Assembly (NCBI GenBank): GCA_024803745.1
Contig: JANJXV010000013.1
Coordinates: 33,088,001-33,152,000 of the forward strand
Direction: 5' to 3'
DNA length: 64,000 bases
Origin: Megascapheus bottae
Taxonomy: Eukaryota; Chordata; Mammalia; Rodentia; Geomyidae
In this document: piece by piece, positions 46,476 to 58,074 of the stretch
How positions within the stretch are numbered: position 1 is the first letter of the stretch
Layout: each line of letters begins with the position of its first letter
The notes under the pieces: generated by a model
What the model was told of the DNA's origin: nothing
Database searches by the model: none
Seen by the model: the letters and a program-made list of their open reading frames with translations, nothing else
Program-made: the position numbers and the translations under genes

Positions 46476-47831
46476 AACATGAGAACTGAATTAGGGAAAG
46501 AGGCTATTATATTTCTGTTTAAGAAAAAAAGAGATGCAACACATTGAAAATAAGCAGGTAGAAATAAACAAGTAGAAATGAGCAAGGAATAGAAGGCTGG
46601 GATTCTCATAACAAAAGATTCAACAAGTAAAAGTTGGGTACATGCAGAAGTGATAATGCCTTGGTGTTTTCCAAGCAGAGAATATGAGCTAAACCTTGCA
46701 TTCTAGTAAGACTTAAGATGAAGAAGGCTTTATTTGTCAAGGTCTAAGCATTAAAAAGTACTATTGTTTCAGTAAAGAATTTTAATCTATGACCTAGTTG
46801 GAAAGATCTCAGATAAATTAAAATTAAAAAGAATATATACAGCAACTCAAATTAAAAACACTAGAAAACATAATGACATCCCGGGATGAAAATAGAAGGA
46901 AAGTATTCAAGTGAGGGTAGTTCCACAGCCCAAGACCCAGTGACTGAATGAGAATCTTTATAGCATTTTCTGGCGCCAGAAAATAGATCTGACTTCAGGC
47001 AGTGAGGACTCAGAGAGTAGAAGAGTAAAAGAAAGCATATTTTTCTCTCCTTCTTCCTCTAACCCTTTGTCCCCTTTCCAGCGCCTCCACTGCCTGAATC
47101 TATCAGGTATCCCACTGGCTAGTATGTCTGGAAAACAAGAAAGGCTGGTCCTCTGAGATTTATAGGGGATTGAGGGTAGAAAAGAAAAAGGGACCTAAGG
47201 GGAGATGCAAATGTCTTCAGAGTGATGAGAAATCTGAGATTAACCCATAATCCCAAGACATGTATTTCATCATTGAATGAAGATAAAATTCATCATTCAA
47301 AAAATTAAAGTAATAATGGTGGTTAAATAGCCTTTAGTATCAAAAAATTATCTATTAAAGTAGAATGATATCCTTATCTAATCCAAGAAAGACACTGCAG
47401 AAATTTTCATAAAAGGCTCCATGCAGGTATTAACAATGTGTTTAGTTCTTGATAACAATAACAGCTACAGTTATAACAGTAGCTATAACAGTAGTTATAA
47501 CATCTAGTAGATGAGAGATGCTTTGGTGTTCCTAAGTCAGACTGTAGGTAATATGTAATCACACTTAACTGTAAAAACTGAGGTAAAGAAAAACACAATA
47601 AAGAACCCTAAGTAGTCAACTCATCAAAAGATAGGATTTTAATACTAGTCTAGTTCTAATCCAGTGTTCATAGCACTAAACCCCTAGTAAATGAAAGCCT
47701 AGAGAATTATCTAGAGACCATTTATTCATTAAGAAGCAAATATAGTGCCTAAACACCTAGAAGTTGGAGTCAGAGAGATTCGGGTCCTTATAAGGCTATT
47801 TACTGACAATGTTGCTTGGGGAGGTATGTTA
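46476..47831. other. Unique DNA
   Basis: No gene. Holds a 20-bp perfect palindrome (46965-46984), a short 12-bp tandem repeat (47460-47502) and a MIR-like fragment at 47760-47822 cut off by the next SINE. Confidence 0.45.
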
Positions 47832-48066
47832 ATTTTTTGTTTTTATGGGTCATGGGACTTGAACTTGGCATGGGTGCTGTCTCTGAGCTCAAGGCTATTG
47901 CCCTACCCTTGAGCCAAGCCCCACTTCCCATTTTCTAGAGGTTAATTGGAGATTGGAGATAAGAGTCTCAGGTCCTTTGTGCTTGGGCTAGCTTTGAACC
48001 TTGATCCTCACATCTCAGCCTCCTGAGTAGCTAGGATTACAGGTGTGAGCCACCACTCCCAGCTAA
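47832..48066 (-). repeat. B1-like/Geo composite SINE
   Basis: Plus strand GGGTCATGGGACTTGAACTT, GGTTAATTGGAGATTGGAGA, TAGGATTACAGGTGTGAGCC. A 7-bp linker duplication (GGAGATTGGAGAT) is private to this copy. Confidence 0.92.
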
Positions 48067-48249
48067 GTTTTTTTTTATTGTTGATATAAAAAATCACTGC
48101 AAACACGGTGCCTCAAAATAATGAAAATAATTCAATACATATTACATATTTCATGTGTTATATTGGCTAGCAACAAAGTTCATGTAAACAGACAGGTGAT
48201 TTTGTTTATTGTGGTAAACAAATGCCTCATGAAATGTTGAGTTCCTATG

Positions 48250-48650
48250 AGCATTTGTATTGTTACTCTACTCTCCATACCAAATCAGCACGTGGGTGGG
48301 TTAAAGCAAGAGAAATTCATTCTCTCAAAGTTCTGGAAGGTAATTATCCAAAGTTGATGTGTTAACAAAGCCTTGCTACCTCTGAAGGCTCAAGAGCAGT
48401 TTCTTCCTTTGCCTCATGCAGCTTTGGTGACTGTTGGTAATCCTTGAAATATGTTTATGTTGACTAGGGGCTACAGTCTCTGCCTCTGTCACCAGAGGTC
48501 TTCTTTCTGTGTGGCTATATCTCTGGGCACAAATTTCTCTCCTCTCATATGGATATTAGTATATAGGATTTAGGTCACTCCATAACCACTAATCCTTCAC
48601 CTCAACTAATTAGAATGGAAAGACCCTTTCAAATTAGGTCATGTACCAAA
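48250..48650 (-). mobile_element. MLT1-like (MaLR) LTR
   Basis: Plus strand order: AGAAATTCATTCTCTCAAAG, TTCTGGAAGGTAATTATCC, TCTCTGCCTCTGTCACCAGA, TTCTGTGTGGCTATATCTCT, CAAATTTCTCTCCTCTCATA, TAATTAGAATGGAAAGACCC and CAAATTAGGTCATGTACC. This is the complement of the MLT1 LTR order. Nearly full length but heavily mutated, as expected for an element predating placental radiation. No internal region. Confidence 0.85.
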
Positions 48651-51600
48651 GATTTCACTGGACATGAATTTTGGTTGCCAAATCAATAAGGAAAATTTAA
48701 TAAACAAGTATTTGATTCCATGAATGAATGAATTTGTTGTATCACCAAATAACCAGTGTGCCTGTAAACATGAGTGTGAATAGAAAAAAAAAAATGTAGG
48801 CAAGAAACTAGAGCAGTTCAGATGCAAATGGGTATGCTCGATGTGATAAATTTGTCCAAAATTGAAGCTGGTTAGTGGCAGTCCACAATGAACTCCAAAA
48901 TCTTCCTGAATTTAAAAAGAGTTATATTTCCCTGCCTATGTTTAGCTGGGAGAAAACGAAAATTGTCAGTTTATATATAGGTTCTAAACTCGACAGGTCA
49001 TGAAAATGGCATTAATTGGAATCATATATTTTAATTGGAGGAAAGAAGTATATATAAAGTCTCATAGCACACAGCCATTACATAAGACTATGGGAAAAAC
49101 TTCAAAATAACCAACTGCTTCTCATTGGAAGAAGCACCGTTATTTATTCTACTGACCTGAGTCTTTGTTCTGAAATTATAAAATTGAAAAGTTCCCAATA
49201 ATACAGATTGCTAACTATTGGCTCTAAAAATACTTGTTCCTGCATATACCTATGGTGTATAGCAATTAGCAATTGCTCCAACCATCTCATAATCCAAATT
49301 TGGATAGCCACTATGTTAATTTAGCATTCACTAACACAAGTGGACAAGAATGCTTCCCATATGTACTCACTCTTCAATATTTTCCTCTACATATCTGTAT
49401 AGACCCCATGCAGGATACATTTATTATTACCCTATAACATAATAATATAAAGGAAATCATTCCTCATCTGGAAAATAACAACTTATGCTGCTTGCTGTCC
49501 ATAAAATTTCAACTCAAGGGAATGAAAAAGTAATTGTAGACAATACAATTATTAATGGATACTCACATTTACCTATTTTCAAGATCCTGGTATGTGTCTA
49601 TTTTTGTTTTGTCTCCATTTTTGTCTATAAAGAATACTTTCTCTGTGCAAATCAGGAATTAACATCACCCATCATCCCTCTTCCCATAACATCTGGTGTA
49701 TTTTGGTAGCCAAAAATGTCAGCTTTAAAGAGGAAGTTAAACATCCTAATTCAAGTAATTGCTTGACATAATCCTGAGTTCTCAGATGTAGAAAGGAAAG
49801 TCTGCCTGACATGAATAAGTCACTGTCATATATCAGATTTTAACTTCACAAATTAAAGTCTGCTGAAAGGTCAGAGTGCAGAAAAGAATTAGGTTTAACA
49901 TAAAATAAAATTCAGCAGGAGGTTAAAGTCAAGAATTTTGTTCTCTCGTCCCAGCTGTTTCTGCTGCTGGTGCTCAATTGCTGAAGGCATATAGATTGCT
50001 CTGTGGTTTGGGGGTTGGTTTCAAACATGCACTTCTTTTCTGACCAATCTTCCTCTAAGACAGCATCCTCTGAGGCTACAACAGCAGACACTGCACATTT
50101 GACCGTTTCAGCCTTGTAATCTCTAACCTATTACCAAAGACCCTGGGTCTTTGGGAGCAGACACTAGTAAGCCTGCCATCAGGAGCTGGAGGAGCTGGAT
50201 AAGAGTTGCATTCTCTAAGGAAAATGGTTATGACTTAATATCAGCAGCACATCTCCTAGATGAAAGACCAATTGGATATTTAAAAAAAAGGTCATTTGAA
50301 TTTTAAAAGATAAACCACATATACAGCACAAATACTTGCATAGATTGCTGACAGTACCCACAAGGGTAAGTTATCAAAGAATCTACTATTTTAAACCATA
50401 TAGTATTGTGGCACTTGGTAATAAAAATCCATCAAAAATAAATAGACTCTGAAATTATATCTCCATTAAGTGTGACACTCTCTACTTCAATAGACTCTGA
50501 AATTATATCTCCACTAAGTGTGACACTCTCTACTTCAACTATATCAGGAATGCAAAGATGACTAACTTCCTGAGTTGTCTGCATGACCCTATATCTTTTC
50601 CTATTATTAATGAGTAGAACTTTTGCCTAGTAATCCCTATATTATTGACAGATAAATTCTAAAAACCTGTGAAATAAAATCACTATGATTAGTACTATAC
50701 TTTTTAGAATATTATTTAACAAAATATAATGTTCACTCATTCCATCCCAATAGAATAGAAATGTGTACTGGGTTCAGTGATGGTAGGCATCCGTGAGTAC
50801 TGCCAACTGTGCGGTAGCAGAAAACATACTTTATTCTGTTCAGTAAGTCTCAACATTGCATCACCTTGTCTTATAAAACCTTCTCTTCAAAACAGTGTGA
50901 CTTCTGCTGTTAGCAGTGGTGGGAATTTTCTGTAGATTTTTTTTATAGGTCCCTACTTTCCCTTTTGCATCTCAAATCATTGAATGACAATGACATTACA
51001 TTCTTTACCAAAGAATATCATAATATAGCTAGAACATTTCTGAAGTAAAATGACCAGAGCTTTCACCTCAAGGGTGAAAACTTTCATATCATACCCATTG
51101 TGAGATATTTGCAAGGCTTTTTAAAAAAGTAGCCATTTCTAACTTCATCCCCTAAGGCCTCTAAAAGATAGAGAACTGAATGACTCTAGTACACTAGAAC
51201 CGTGGAAGCCAGTGTTAAACAGGATTGACACCCATGAAATCCTGGCATCTTCTCCTAGATAGATTTTATTTAAGGAACAGCTCACATTAGCCAGCATTCC
51301 CAGTTTCGTGAACTGGCCAACCTTTCTGTTCAGGATCTTTGAATTCCCTTCCTTCTTTCCATGTAATAGTTGCACCTTTCAAGTTTCTTTGGTTTCTCAA
51401 CATTAATTCTTGGACTAATTCTAAGTTTCCTGTCTCAGAGAGTTAATATCCCTGACCAGCCATGAAGCAAAGACCTCCCTTCCACAATCCTCAAATAACC
51501 TCTAAGTTCTTTGATAAAGAAGTCTCATCCCATATTGTTTCCTTTCCTCATTCTATGTTTTATTTTTTATCAATACCACTAGCTGAAATTGTCTTTTCAA

Positions 51601-52087
51601 TATAGTGAAAGGGATAGTGAATATGATCAAAGAACTCTATACAAATGTATGAAATTGGAATAATGAAACCACTTATGAATCCTTTTTAAATGGAGGAGAA
51701 GATAAGATAAAATAAGATAGAAGCGATGATTTCATACAAAGCATATTATGTGTGCAGGTATGCAAATAACACATGGCAATATATTATACAACTCTTTCTT
51801 GGATTATTATCAATTTCTCATTGCTTAGCTGTACTCACAATGAAAAACCAGTTTGCTTGTTACAGTAGAACAAAAGGCCTAACAGATAGAAACACAATAA
51901 ATTAGAAGCATTTCAAAAGTATGTGTGTTTCACATGTAAAACTTCTAATTAGCCAAATAATTAAACTGTTTGCTTTTTCTCTTTAATATGTTAGATCAAG
52001 TTCTACAACATTTTCATAAATACAAAAATATAAATTATACAAATAAGAACTTTCCAGTAAAGAATTTCCCATTTATTTTTAGTCTGA
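48651..52087. other. Long repeat-poor non-coding interval
   Basis: About 3.4 kb without recognised genes or young repeats, apart from the 48-bp tandem duplication at 50442. Open frames up to 76 codons show no motif. Confidence 0.45.
50442..50537. repeat. 48-bp tandem duplication
   Basis: Two head-to-tail copies (50442-50489 and 50490-50537) beginning ATAGACTCTGAAATTATATC, with one mismatch (T or C at unit position 25). Unique sequence, not a known repeat unit. Confidence 0.97.
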
Positions 52088-52510
52088 GTATATAGAATTT
52101 TTAATATTTTTATTGTAATTAATAAAAGGGTTACATGATATTTGCCAGATAGAAGGTACATTAATTCACATACATTGATATCCTTTCACATGTCTTGGTC
52201 CCCATTACCCTCTCCCTCACCACTCCATCTTGGTTTTCCCCCCATCCCTATTCAATTTCAAATAACTAAATACAAATATATCCAATATATCAGATAAAAA
52301 AGTGAGATACTGTGACAATATGATATAACCAAGGGACAGCAAAAGAGATGAGAGATAACATAGTACATTAAGGACAAAAATCATTCATTATATGGCTTTT
52401 GTTTCAATATCCTGGAGGTCCTTCCAATTAGCTTCATACTATATGGCCTTATGTATCAAGGTTTTGCTCTATTGCAAATCTCTGCTAGGAGAGCCCAAGG
52501 TTTCTACTGA

Positions 52511-55500
52511 TTATGACAAATGAGGGAAACCATTGAGCCTAAGTTCCTTTGAGTCATTTTTTCTGACAGCAGCATAGAATTCCATTGTGTACAAATACCA
52601 CATCTTGTTGATCCACTCATCAACTGAGGGACATATAGGTTGGTTCCATATTTTTGCTATGGTGAATAATGCTGCAGTGAACATTGTTGTGCTAGTGGAT
52701 TTAGTATGCCCTAGTTTATGGATGGTTGGATAAATGCCAAGTAGTAGAATTGCTGGGTCATAGAGGAGCTCTATGTTTAGCCTTTTCAGGAAATGCCATA
52801 CTGCTTTCCATAGTGGTTGAACTCCCACCAACAGTGTAGTAGTGATCCCTCCTGGCCACATCCCCTCCAGCATCTGTTGTTATTAGTTTTCTTGATCCTG
52901 GCCATTCTAACTGGAGTGAGGTGGAATCTTAGAGTTGTTTTAATTTGCATTTCTTTTATGACCAAAGATGTTGAGCATTTGTTCATGTGTCTATAGGTCA
53001 CTTTTGTTTCTTCTTCAGAGAAGACTCTCTTTAAGTCTTTGGCCCATCTTTTAATGGGATGGTTGTTACTTTGGAGATTAGTTTTGGATTGATTCAATTT
53101 TTTGAGCTGTTGATATATTTTAGATATGAGGCCTTTGTCCACTGTATGGTTGGTGAAGATCTTCTCCCACTCTGTGGCTTCCTAATTAATTTACTAGCTA
53201 TGTCCTTTGCCATAAAAAAAGCTCTGCAGTTTAATGCAGTCCCAATTATTCAGCCTTTCTCTGATTTGTTGTGATTCTTGGTCTTATTAAGAAAGTTTCG
53301 ACCTGTGCCAAGGAGGCCTAGTGTATCTCCTATTCCTTCTTGCAAAGTTTTCAGTGTGTCAGCTTTTATCTCCAGGTCTTTGATCCATTTGGAGTTAATT
53401 CTAGTGCAGGGTGATAAAGAAGGATCCAACTTTAGTTTTCTGCAGGTGCTTAACCAGTTCTGCCAACACCACTTGTTGAAAAGGCTATCTTTCTTCCATT
53501 CTATTTTTTTGGCTCCCTTGTCAAATATTAGGTGGCCATCGGTCTGTGGTTTAATATCTGGGTCCTCAAATCTATTCCATTGGTCTTCAGGCCTGTTCTT
53601 GTGCCAGTACCAAGCTGTTTTGATAATTATAGCTCTGTAATAGAGTCTAAAGTTTGGTATGGAAATTCCTCCTGCGTTCTTCTTTCTCCTAAGAAGTGTT
53701 TTTGCTATATGGGGTCTTTTATTAATCCATATGAAATTTTGGATTGCCTCTTCTATTTCTTTAAAGAATGACATTGGGGGGGGGCGGGAGTTTGGCGTAG
53801 TGGTTAAAGTGCTTGCCTAGCATGCATGAAGACCCGGGTTCGATTCCTCGATACCACATGTAGAAAAAAGCCGGAAGTGGTGCTGAGGCCCAAGTGGTAG
53901 AGCTCTAGCCTTGAAAGTCCAAGGACAGTGCTCAGGCCCTGAGCTCAAGTCCAGGACTGGCAAAAAAAAAGAATATTGGGATATTAATGGGTATTGCCTT
54001 GAATTTGTAGATAGCCCTTGGTAAGACTGTCATTTTCACGATGTCGATTCTTCCAATCCAGGAGCATGGGAGATTTTTCCATTTCCTCAGTTCTGCTTTA
54101 ATTTCCATTTTCAGGGTTTTAAAGTTTTCATCAAAAAGGTCCTTTACATTCTTAGTTAAGCTCATTCCTAGGTACTTTATTTTCTTTAAGGCTATTGCGA
54201 AAGGAGTTGCTTTCCTGATTGTTGCCTCGTTCCTCTCACTGTTGACGTAGAGGAAGGCAGTTGATGTTTGAGGGTTAATTTTATAGCCTGCTACCCTTTC
54301 AAACTTTTGAATCAGCTCAAGGAGCTTGGGAGTAGAGTCTACAGGATTCTTTAAATACAGAATCATGTCATCTGCAAAGAGGGATAGTTTTACTTTGTCT
54401 TTCCCTACTTGGATCCCCTTTATGCTTGCTTCTTGCCTTATTGCACTGGCTAGAAATTCTAATACTATGTTAAAGAGGAGTGGAAAGAGTGGGCATCCTT
54501 GTCTCGTACCTGATTTTAGAGGGAATGGCTTTAGCATTTTGCCATTAAGTATAATACTAGCTGTGGGTTTGTCATACACAGCCTTTATTATATTGAGGAA
54601 TGTTCCATGGATTCCTAGTTTCTCCAGAGCTTTTAACATAAAGGGGTGTTGGATCTTGTCAAATGCCTTTTCCGCATCTATTGAGACAATCATGTAATTT
54701 TTGTCCCTGCTCCTGTTGATGTGTTGAATTATATTAATTGATTTGCGTATGTTGAACCAGCTTTGCCTCCCTGTGATGAATCCTGTTTGATCATAGTGTA
54801 TAATTTTTTTGATGTGTTATTGTCGACGGTTGGCCAGTATTTTGTTGAGAAGTTTTGCATCGATGTTCATCAAAGAAATAGGTCTATAGTTCTCTTTCTT
54901 TGATGAATGTCTGGTTTGGGGATGAGGGTTATACTGGCTTCATAGAATGAGTTTGGTAAAGAACCTTCATTTTCAATTTCTTTGAAGAGCTTGAGGAATA
55001 TTGGAGTGAGCTCTGCTTTGAAGACCTTATAGAATTCAGCTGTGAATCCATCTGGCCCTGGGTTTTTCTTAGGTGGAAGGTGTCTTATTGCCATTTCTAT
55101 TTCAATTCTTGAAATAGACCTGTTTAGTCGGGTTAGTTCTTCTTGGTTCATTGTGGGTATGTTAATATTGGATAGGAATTATCTATTTCTTCTAGATTCT
55201 CAAATTTGTTGGCGTAAAGGTTTGAGAAGTATTCCCTCATGATACTCTAAATCTTAGTAATTTCCGACATGATATTACCATTTTCATCTGTGATTTTGTT
55301 TATTTCGGTATGCTCTCTTCTTTATTTGGTAAGATTTTCTAAGGGTTTGTCAATTTTGTTAATTCTTTCAAAGAACCAACTCCTTGTTTTGTTGATTCTT
55401 TCTATAGTTTTTTTGGATTCCAAATCATTTAATTCTGCTTTGATTTTAATAATTTGGTTCCTTCTAGTGGGATTAGGGTTGGTTTGTTGCTCTTTTTCCA

Positions 55501-56475
55501 GGAGCTTAAGGTGACACATTAACTTATTGGTTTGCGATTTTTCCAATTTGTTATTGTAGGCACTCAGAGCTATGAATTTTCCTCTGAGTACTGCCTTTGT
55601 CGTGTCCCAAAGGAGCTGGTATTTTGTGTGCTCCTTATTGTTAAATTTCATAAACTGTTGGATTTCTGTTTTAATCTCTTCGATGACCCATTGGTGATTC
55701 AACAATGTGTTGTTCAATCTCCATGAGTTACAGGGTTTTCGTTAGTAGAGATGTGTGTTCAGTTCAGTTCCAATTTGATGCCTTTGTGGTCTGAGAGTGT
55801 GCAGGGGATAATATCAGTGTTTCTGAATCTGTCCAGGTTTGTTTTATGGCCTAAGATGTGGTCTATTTTGGAAAATGTTCCATGAGCTGCTGAAAAAAAC
55901 ATATATTGTGTTCTTGCTTGGTGGAATATTCTGCAGATGTCTGTTAGATCTAGTTGGTCTATATATTTGTTCAATTCTAAGGTTTCTCTGTTGAGTTTTT
56001 GCCTTGTTGATCTGTCCATAGGTGAGAGTGGTGTGTTAAAGTCACCAACGATCACTGTATTTCGATCTATGTATGGTTTCAGTGAAAGTAAAGTTTGCTT
56101 GATGAACTTCGGAGCTCCAGGATTGGGTGTGTAGATATTTCGAATCATTATGTCTTCCTGGAGGTAAGATCCCTTTAGTAGTATGTAGTAACCTTCTTTG
56201 TCTTTTCTCACTAATTTTAGTTTGAAGTCTATTTTATCTGATATGAGGATGGCAACTCCAGCCTGTTTATGGCGACTGTTAGCTTGATAGAGTTTATTCC
56301 AACCTCTCACTTTCAAAAAATGTTTGTTTTTTTGGGTAAGATGTGTCTCTTGAAGACAGCAGAACGATGGATCTTGCTTTTTGATCCAACTAGACAGACT
56401 ATGCTGTTTAAATGAAGAGTTAAGTCCATTGATATTTAGAGTTACTATTGAGAGATATTTATTAGTTCCTATCAT
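52511..56475 (-). pseudogene. L1 ORF2 (endonuclease-reverse transcriptase), disrupted
   Basis: ORF2 nicks target DNA and reverse-transcribes L1 RNA. The endonuclease part (56475-55759, 238 residues) is intact. All catalytic positions I can check are present: N14, E43, D145, N147, D205, D229, H230. It then meets a stop. Later blocks lie in several frames: 55717-55322; 55151-54870 (fingers, [13 protein letters not shown]); 54693-53932 (palm, with FADD at 54378-54367 and [13 protein letters not shown]); 53774-53250 (thumb-side, FIWINKRPHIAKTLL); and 53142-52786 (Cys-rich [19 protein letters not shown]). A SINE splits the region between palm and thumb. The RT catalytic motif survives but the protein does not. 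Confidence 0.93.
53779..53967 (+). repeat. IDL-Geo SINE inserted into L1 ORF2
   Basis: CGGGAGTTTGGCGTAGTGGT, box B GGGTTCGATTCC, right half GGTGCTGAGGCCCAAGTGGT and GGACAGTGCTCAGGCCCTGA, tail A9. Target repeats AAAGAATGACATTGGG (53763-53778) and AAAGAATATTGGG (53968-53980), the second with a 3-nt deletion. It is antisense to the host L1 and therefore younger than it. Confidence 0.95.
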
Positions 56476-56523
56476 TTTTAAAAGCTTTCATTAGGGCCTG
56501 TGTCTTGACAGCTCTTGTGGTAC

Positions 56524-57492
56524 TTAGATGGTATGATGTTTAGGTGCCATTTCTTTCCCTGTATTGCATTTATGTTGGTTTTCTATGTGTAGAACGTCTT
56601 TGAGAATTGTTTGTAATGTTGGTTTTGTTGCTACATAATGTTGCAGCTTTTCCCTGGAATGGAATGTTTTTATTGTTCCCTCAGTTATGAATGAGAGCTT
56701 AGCTGGGTACAGTATTCTTGGTTGGTAGTTATTTGACTTAAGGGCATGACATATATGCTTCCAGTCACTTCTTGCTTGCATGGTCTCTGCTGAGAAATAT
56801 GGGTTTATTCTGATTGGTTTGCCTTTATAGGTGATTGATCCCTTCTCCCTGGCTGCCTTTAGGATCCTTTCTTTGGTCTCTATTGATCCAGTTCGGATTA
56901 TAATGTGGCGGTGGGATGTTCTTTTCTGATCAGGTCTGTTTGGGGTTCTAAAAGCTTCTTGTATCTGGACTGGCCTGCCCTTCTGGATATTTGGGAAATT
57001 CTCTGAGATGATTCCCTGAAGCATATTTGCAATACCATTGACCTCTTTCTCCAGACCCTTCTCAATACCAGTTAGCCTTAAATTAGGCTTCCTAATTGTA
57101 TCTTGGACCTCCTGAAGCGCTCTCTCATATTTCCTAGATTTGGATTGACTCATTTTCTGTTCTTTTTCTATAACAACTAAATTATCTTCAGCCCCGGAAA
57201 TTCTCTCCTCTGCATTGTCTAACCTGCTATCAAAGCTATCTACTTTATTCTTCATCTCCCTTGCTTCTAGTTGCTCATCTTTGATGCCTTGCATCTCTTC
57301 TTTTAGATCATGTATGGATTTCTTTAGCTCCTTGATTTCCATTTGAGTGGTTAGCTCAGTAGCTTTATTTTCTTTGGACATTTGCTGGAGTTTGGTCACC
57401 TTTTTATTTGTGGATTCTATGAATTCATCTATTTTTATTTGAAAAACCTTTATTTTGGCCTCCTTTATGGCTTCTCCTTTTTCACTTGTCAC
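56524..57492 (-). CDS. L1 ORF1p, intact open frame
   Basis: A 322-residue nucleic-acid chaperone frame without stops. It has an N-terminal segment, a long heptad-rich coiled coil (about residues 40-130, many Lys/Glu) that would form the trimer, an RRM-like domain (about 135-230; KPNLRLTGIEKG, ENFPNIQ, RHIIIRTGSIETKERILKAA, KGKPIRI) and a C-terminal domain (about 232-305; SAETMQARSDWKHI, QPRILYPAKLSFITEG). Length is slightly below human ORF1p (338). In live elements it coats L1 RNA in cis. The start is the first ATG after the 5' UTR and fits the family. Selection cannot be judged from one copy. Confidence 0.95.
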   Translation of the reverse strand: MTSEKGEAIKEAKIKVFQIKIDEFIESTNKKVTKLQQMSKENKATELTTQMEIKELKKSIHDLKEEMQGIKDEQLEAREMKNKVDSFDSRLDNAEERISGAEDNLVVIEKEQKMSQSKSRKYERALQEVQDTIRKPNLRLTGIEKGLEKEVNGIANMLQGIISENFPNIQKGRPVQIQEAFRTPNRPDQKRTSHRHIIIRTGSIETKERILKAAREKGSITYKGKPIRINPYFSAETMQARSDWKHICHALKSNNYQPRILYPAKLSFITEGTIKTFHSREKLQHYVATKPTLQTILKDVLHIENQHKCNTGKEMAPKHHTI

Positions 57493-58059
57493 CCCTGGGG
57501 GGTTGCTGGGTCTTAGCGCCCTGCTCCTGCCAGTCTTTCTCGGCGGAGTGGTGGGGTCTGAGTTAAGTTCTATAGCTTAGCATCAGCTCTGCTTTCCCAA
57601 TTGTTTTGGTGACCCACTGGGCTACTCACTCCTCTGCCTGTGCTGCACGGCGTTGGAGAATCATTCACTCCCCTCGGGTCTCCTCTGCTGCCTGTGGTCC
57701 ACATCTGGGTTCCGCTGCTTGCTGTTCTGGTCCCGTGTCTGGGTTCCGCTGCTTCTGCGGCTTGCTGGCCCGGTCCTATGCTGGTTTCTACGAGTTGGGG
57801 CTGCCCGGCCCGGCGCCCTCCGCCGCCACTTTTCGCGGTGAGGGGTGGGGGAGGGGTCCTCGGGTTCTGAATTCTTTGAGAAAGTTGGATGTGAGCTTTA
57901 TCTGGATTTCTTTTCTGGTTTGAGTTCTTCTCAGTTGCTTCTTGAGTTTGTTGTTGTGGATTTGTTAAGGTAGTTGGCTCGTGGGACTCCCTGGTTCTCT
58001 CTTTTTGTGAGAGAGAGCTAGGCGGCATCCCTATTATCTCGGCACCATCTTCCACCTCC
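57493..58059 (-). promoter_or_regulatory. L1 5' UTR with internal promoter region
   Basis: About 570 bp between the 5' target-site duplication and ORF1, GC-rich in the middle (57640-57850). The first bases, CGGAGGTGGAAGATGGTGCC, resemble the start of human L1, where an AAGATGG element binds YY1 and fixes the start site. Length and GC content fit a single-unit, non-monomer-type promoter. Long plus-strand open frames here (57606-57923) are a by-product of GC richness. Activity is inferred from family knowledge only. Confidence 0.7.
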
Positions 58060-58074
58060 GTATATAGAATTTTT

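Larger units (their letters stand above)
52103..58059 (-). mobile_element. Full-length LINE-1 with target-site duplications
   Basis: Minus-strand order: 5' UTR (58059-57493), ORF1 (57492-56524), a 48-bp spacer, ORF2 (from 56475), a G-rich 3' UTR, and an end ATTACAATAAAAATATTAAA. GTATATAGAATTTTT at 52088-52102 and 58060-58074 is a perfect 15-bp target-site duplication. Span is about 5.96 kb, including a later SINE (53779-53967), so the L1 itself is about 5.77 kb, normal for a rodent L1. ORF1 is intact and ORF2 is broken. The element could not move on its own. It is the reference for interpreting every other L1 piece in the window. Confidence 0.96.

Noticed and set aside
53278..55726. Plus-strand open frames of 60-123 codons across 53-56 kb
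   Set aside because: They are antisense to L1 ORF2, whose minus-strand product is clearly recognisable.
57606..57923. Plus-strand 105-codon frame with Ala/Arg/Pro-rich product
   Set aside because: It lies antisense in the GC-rich L1 5' UTR. No domain is seen, and stop codons are simply rare there.
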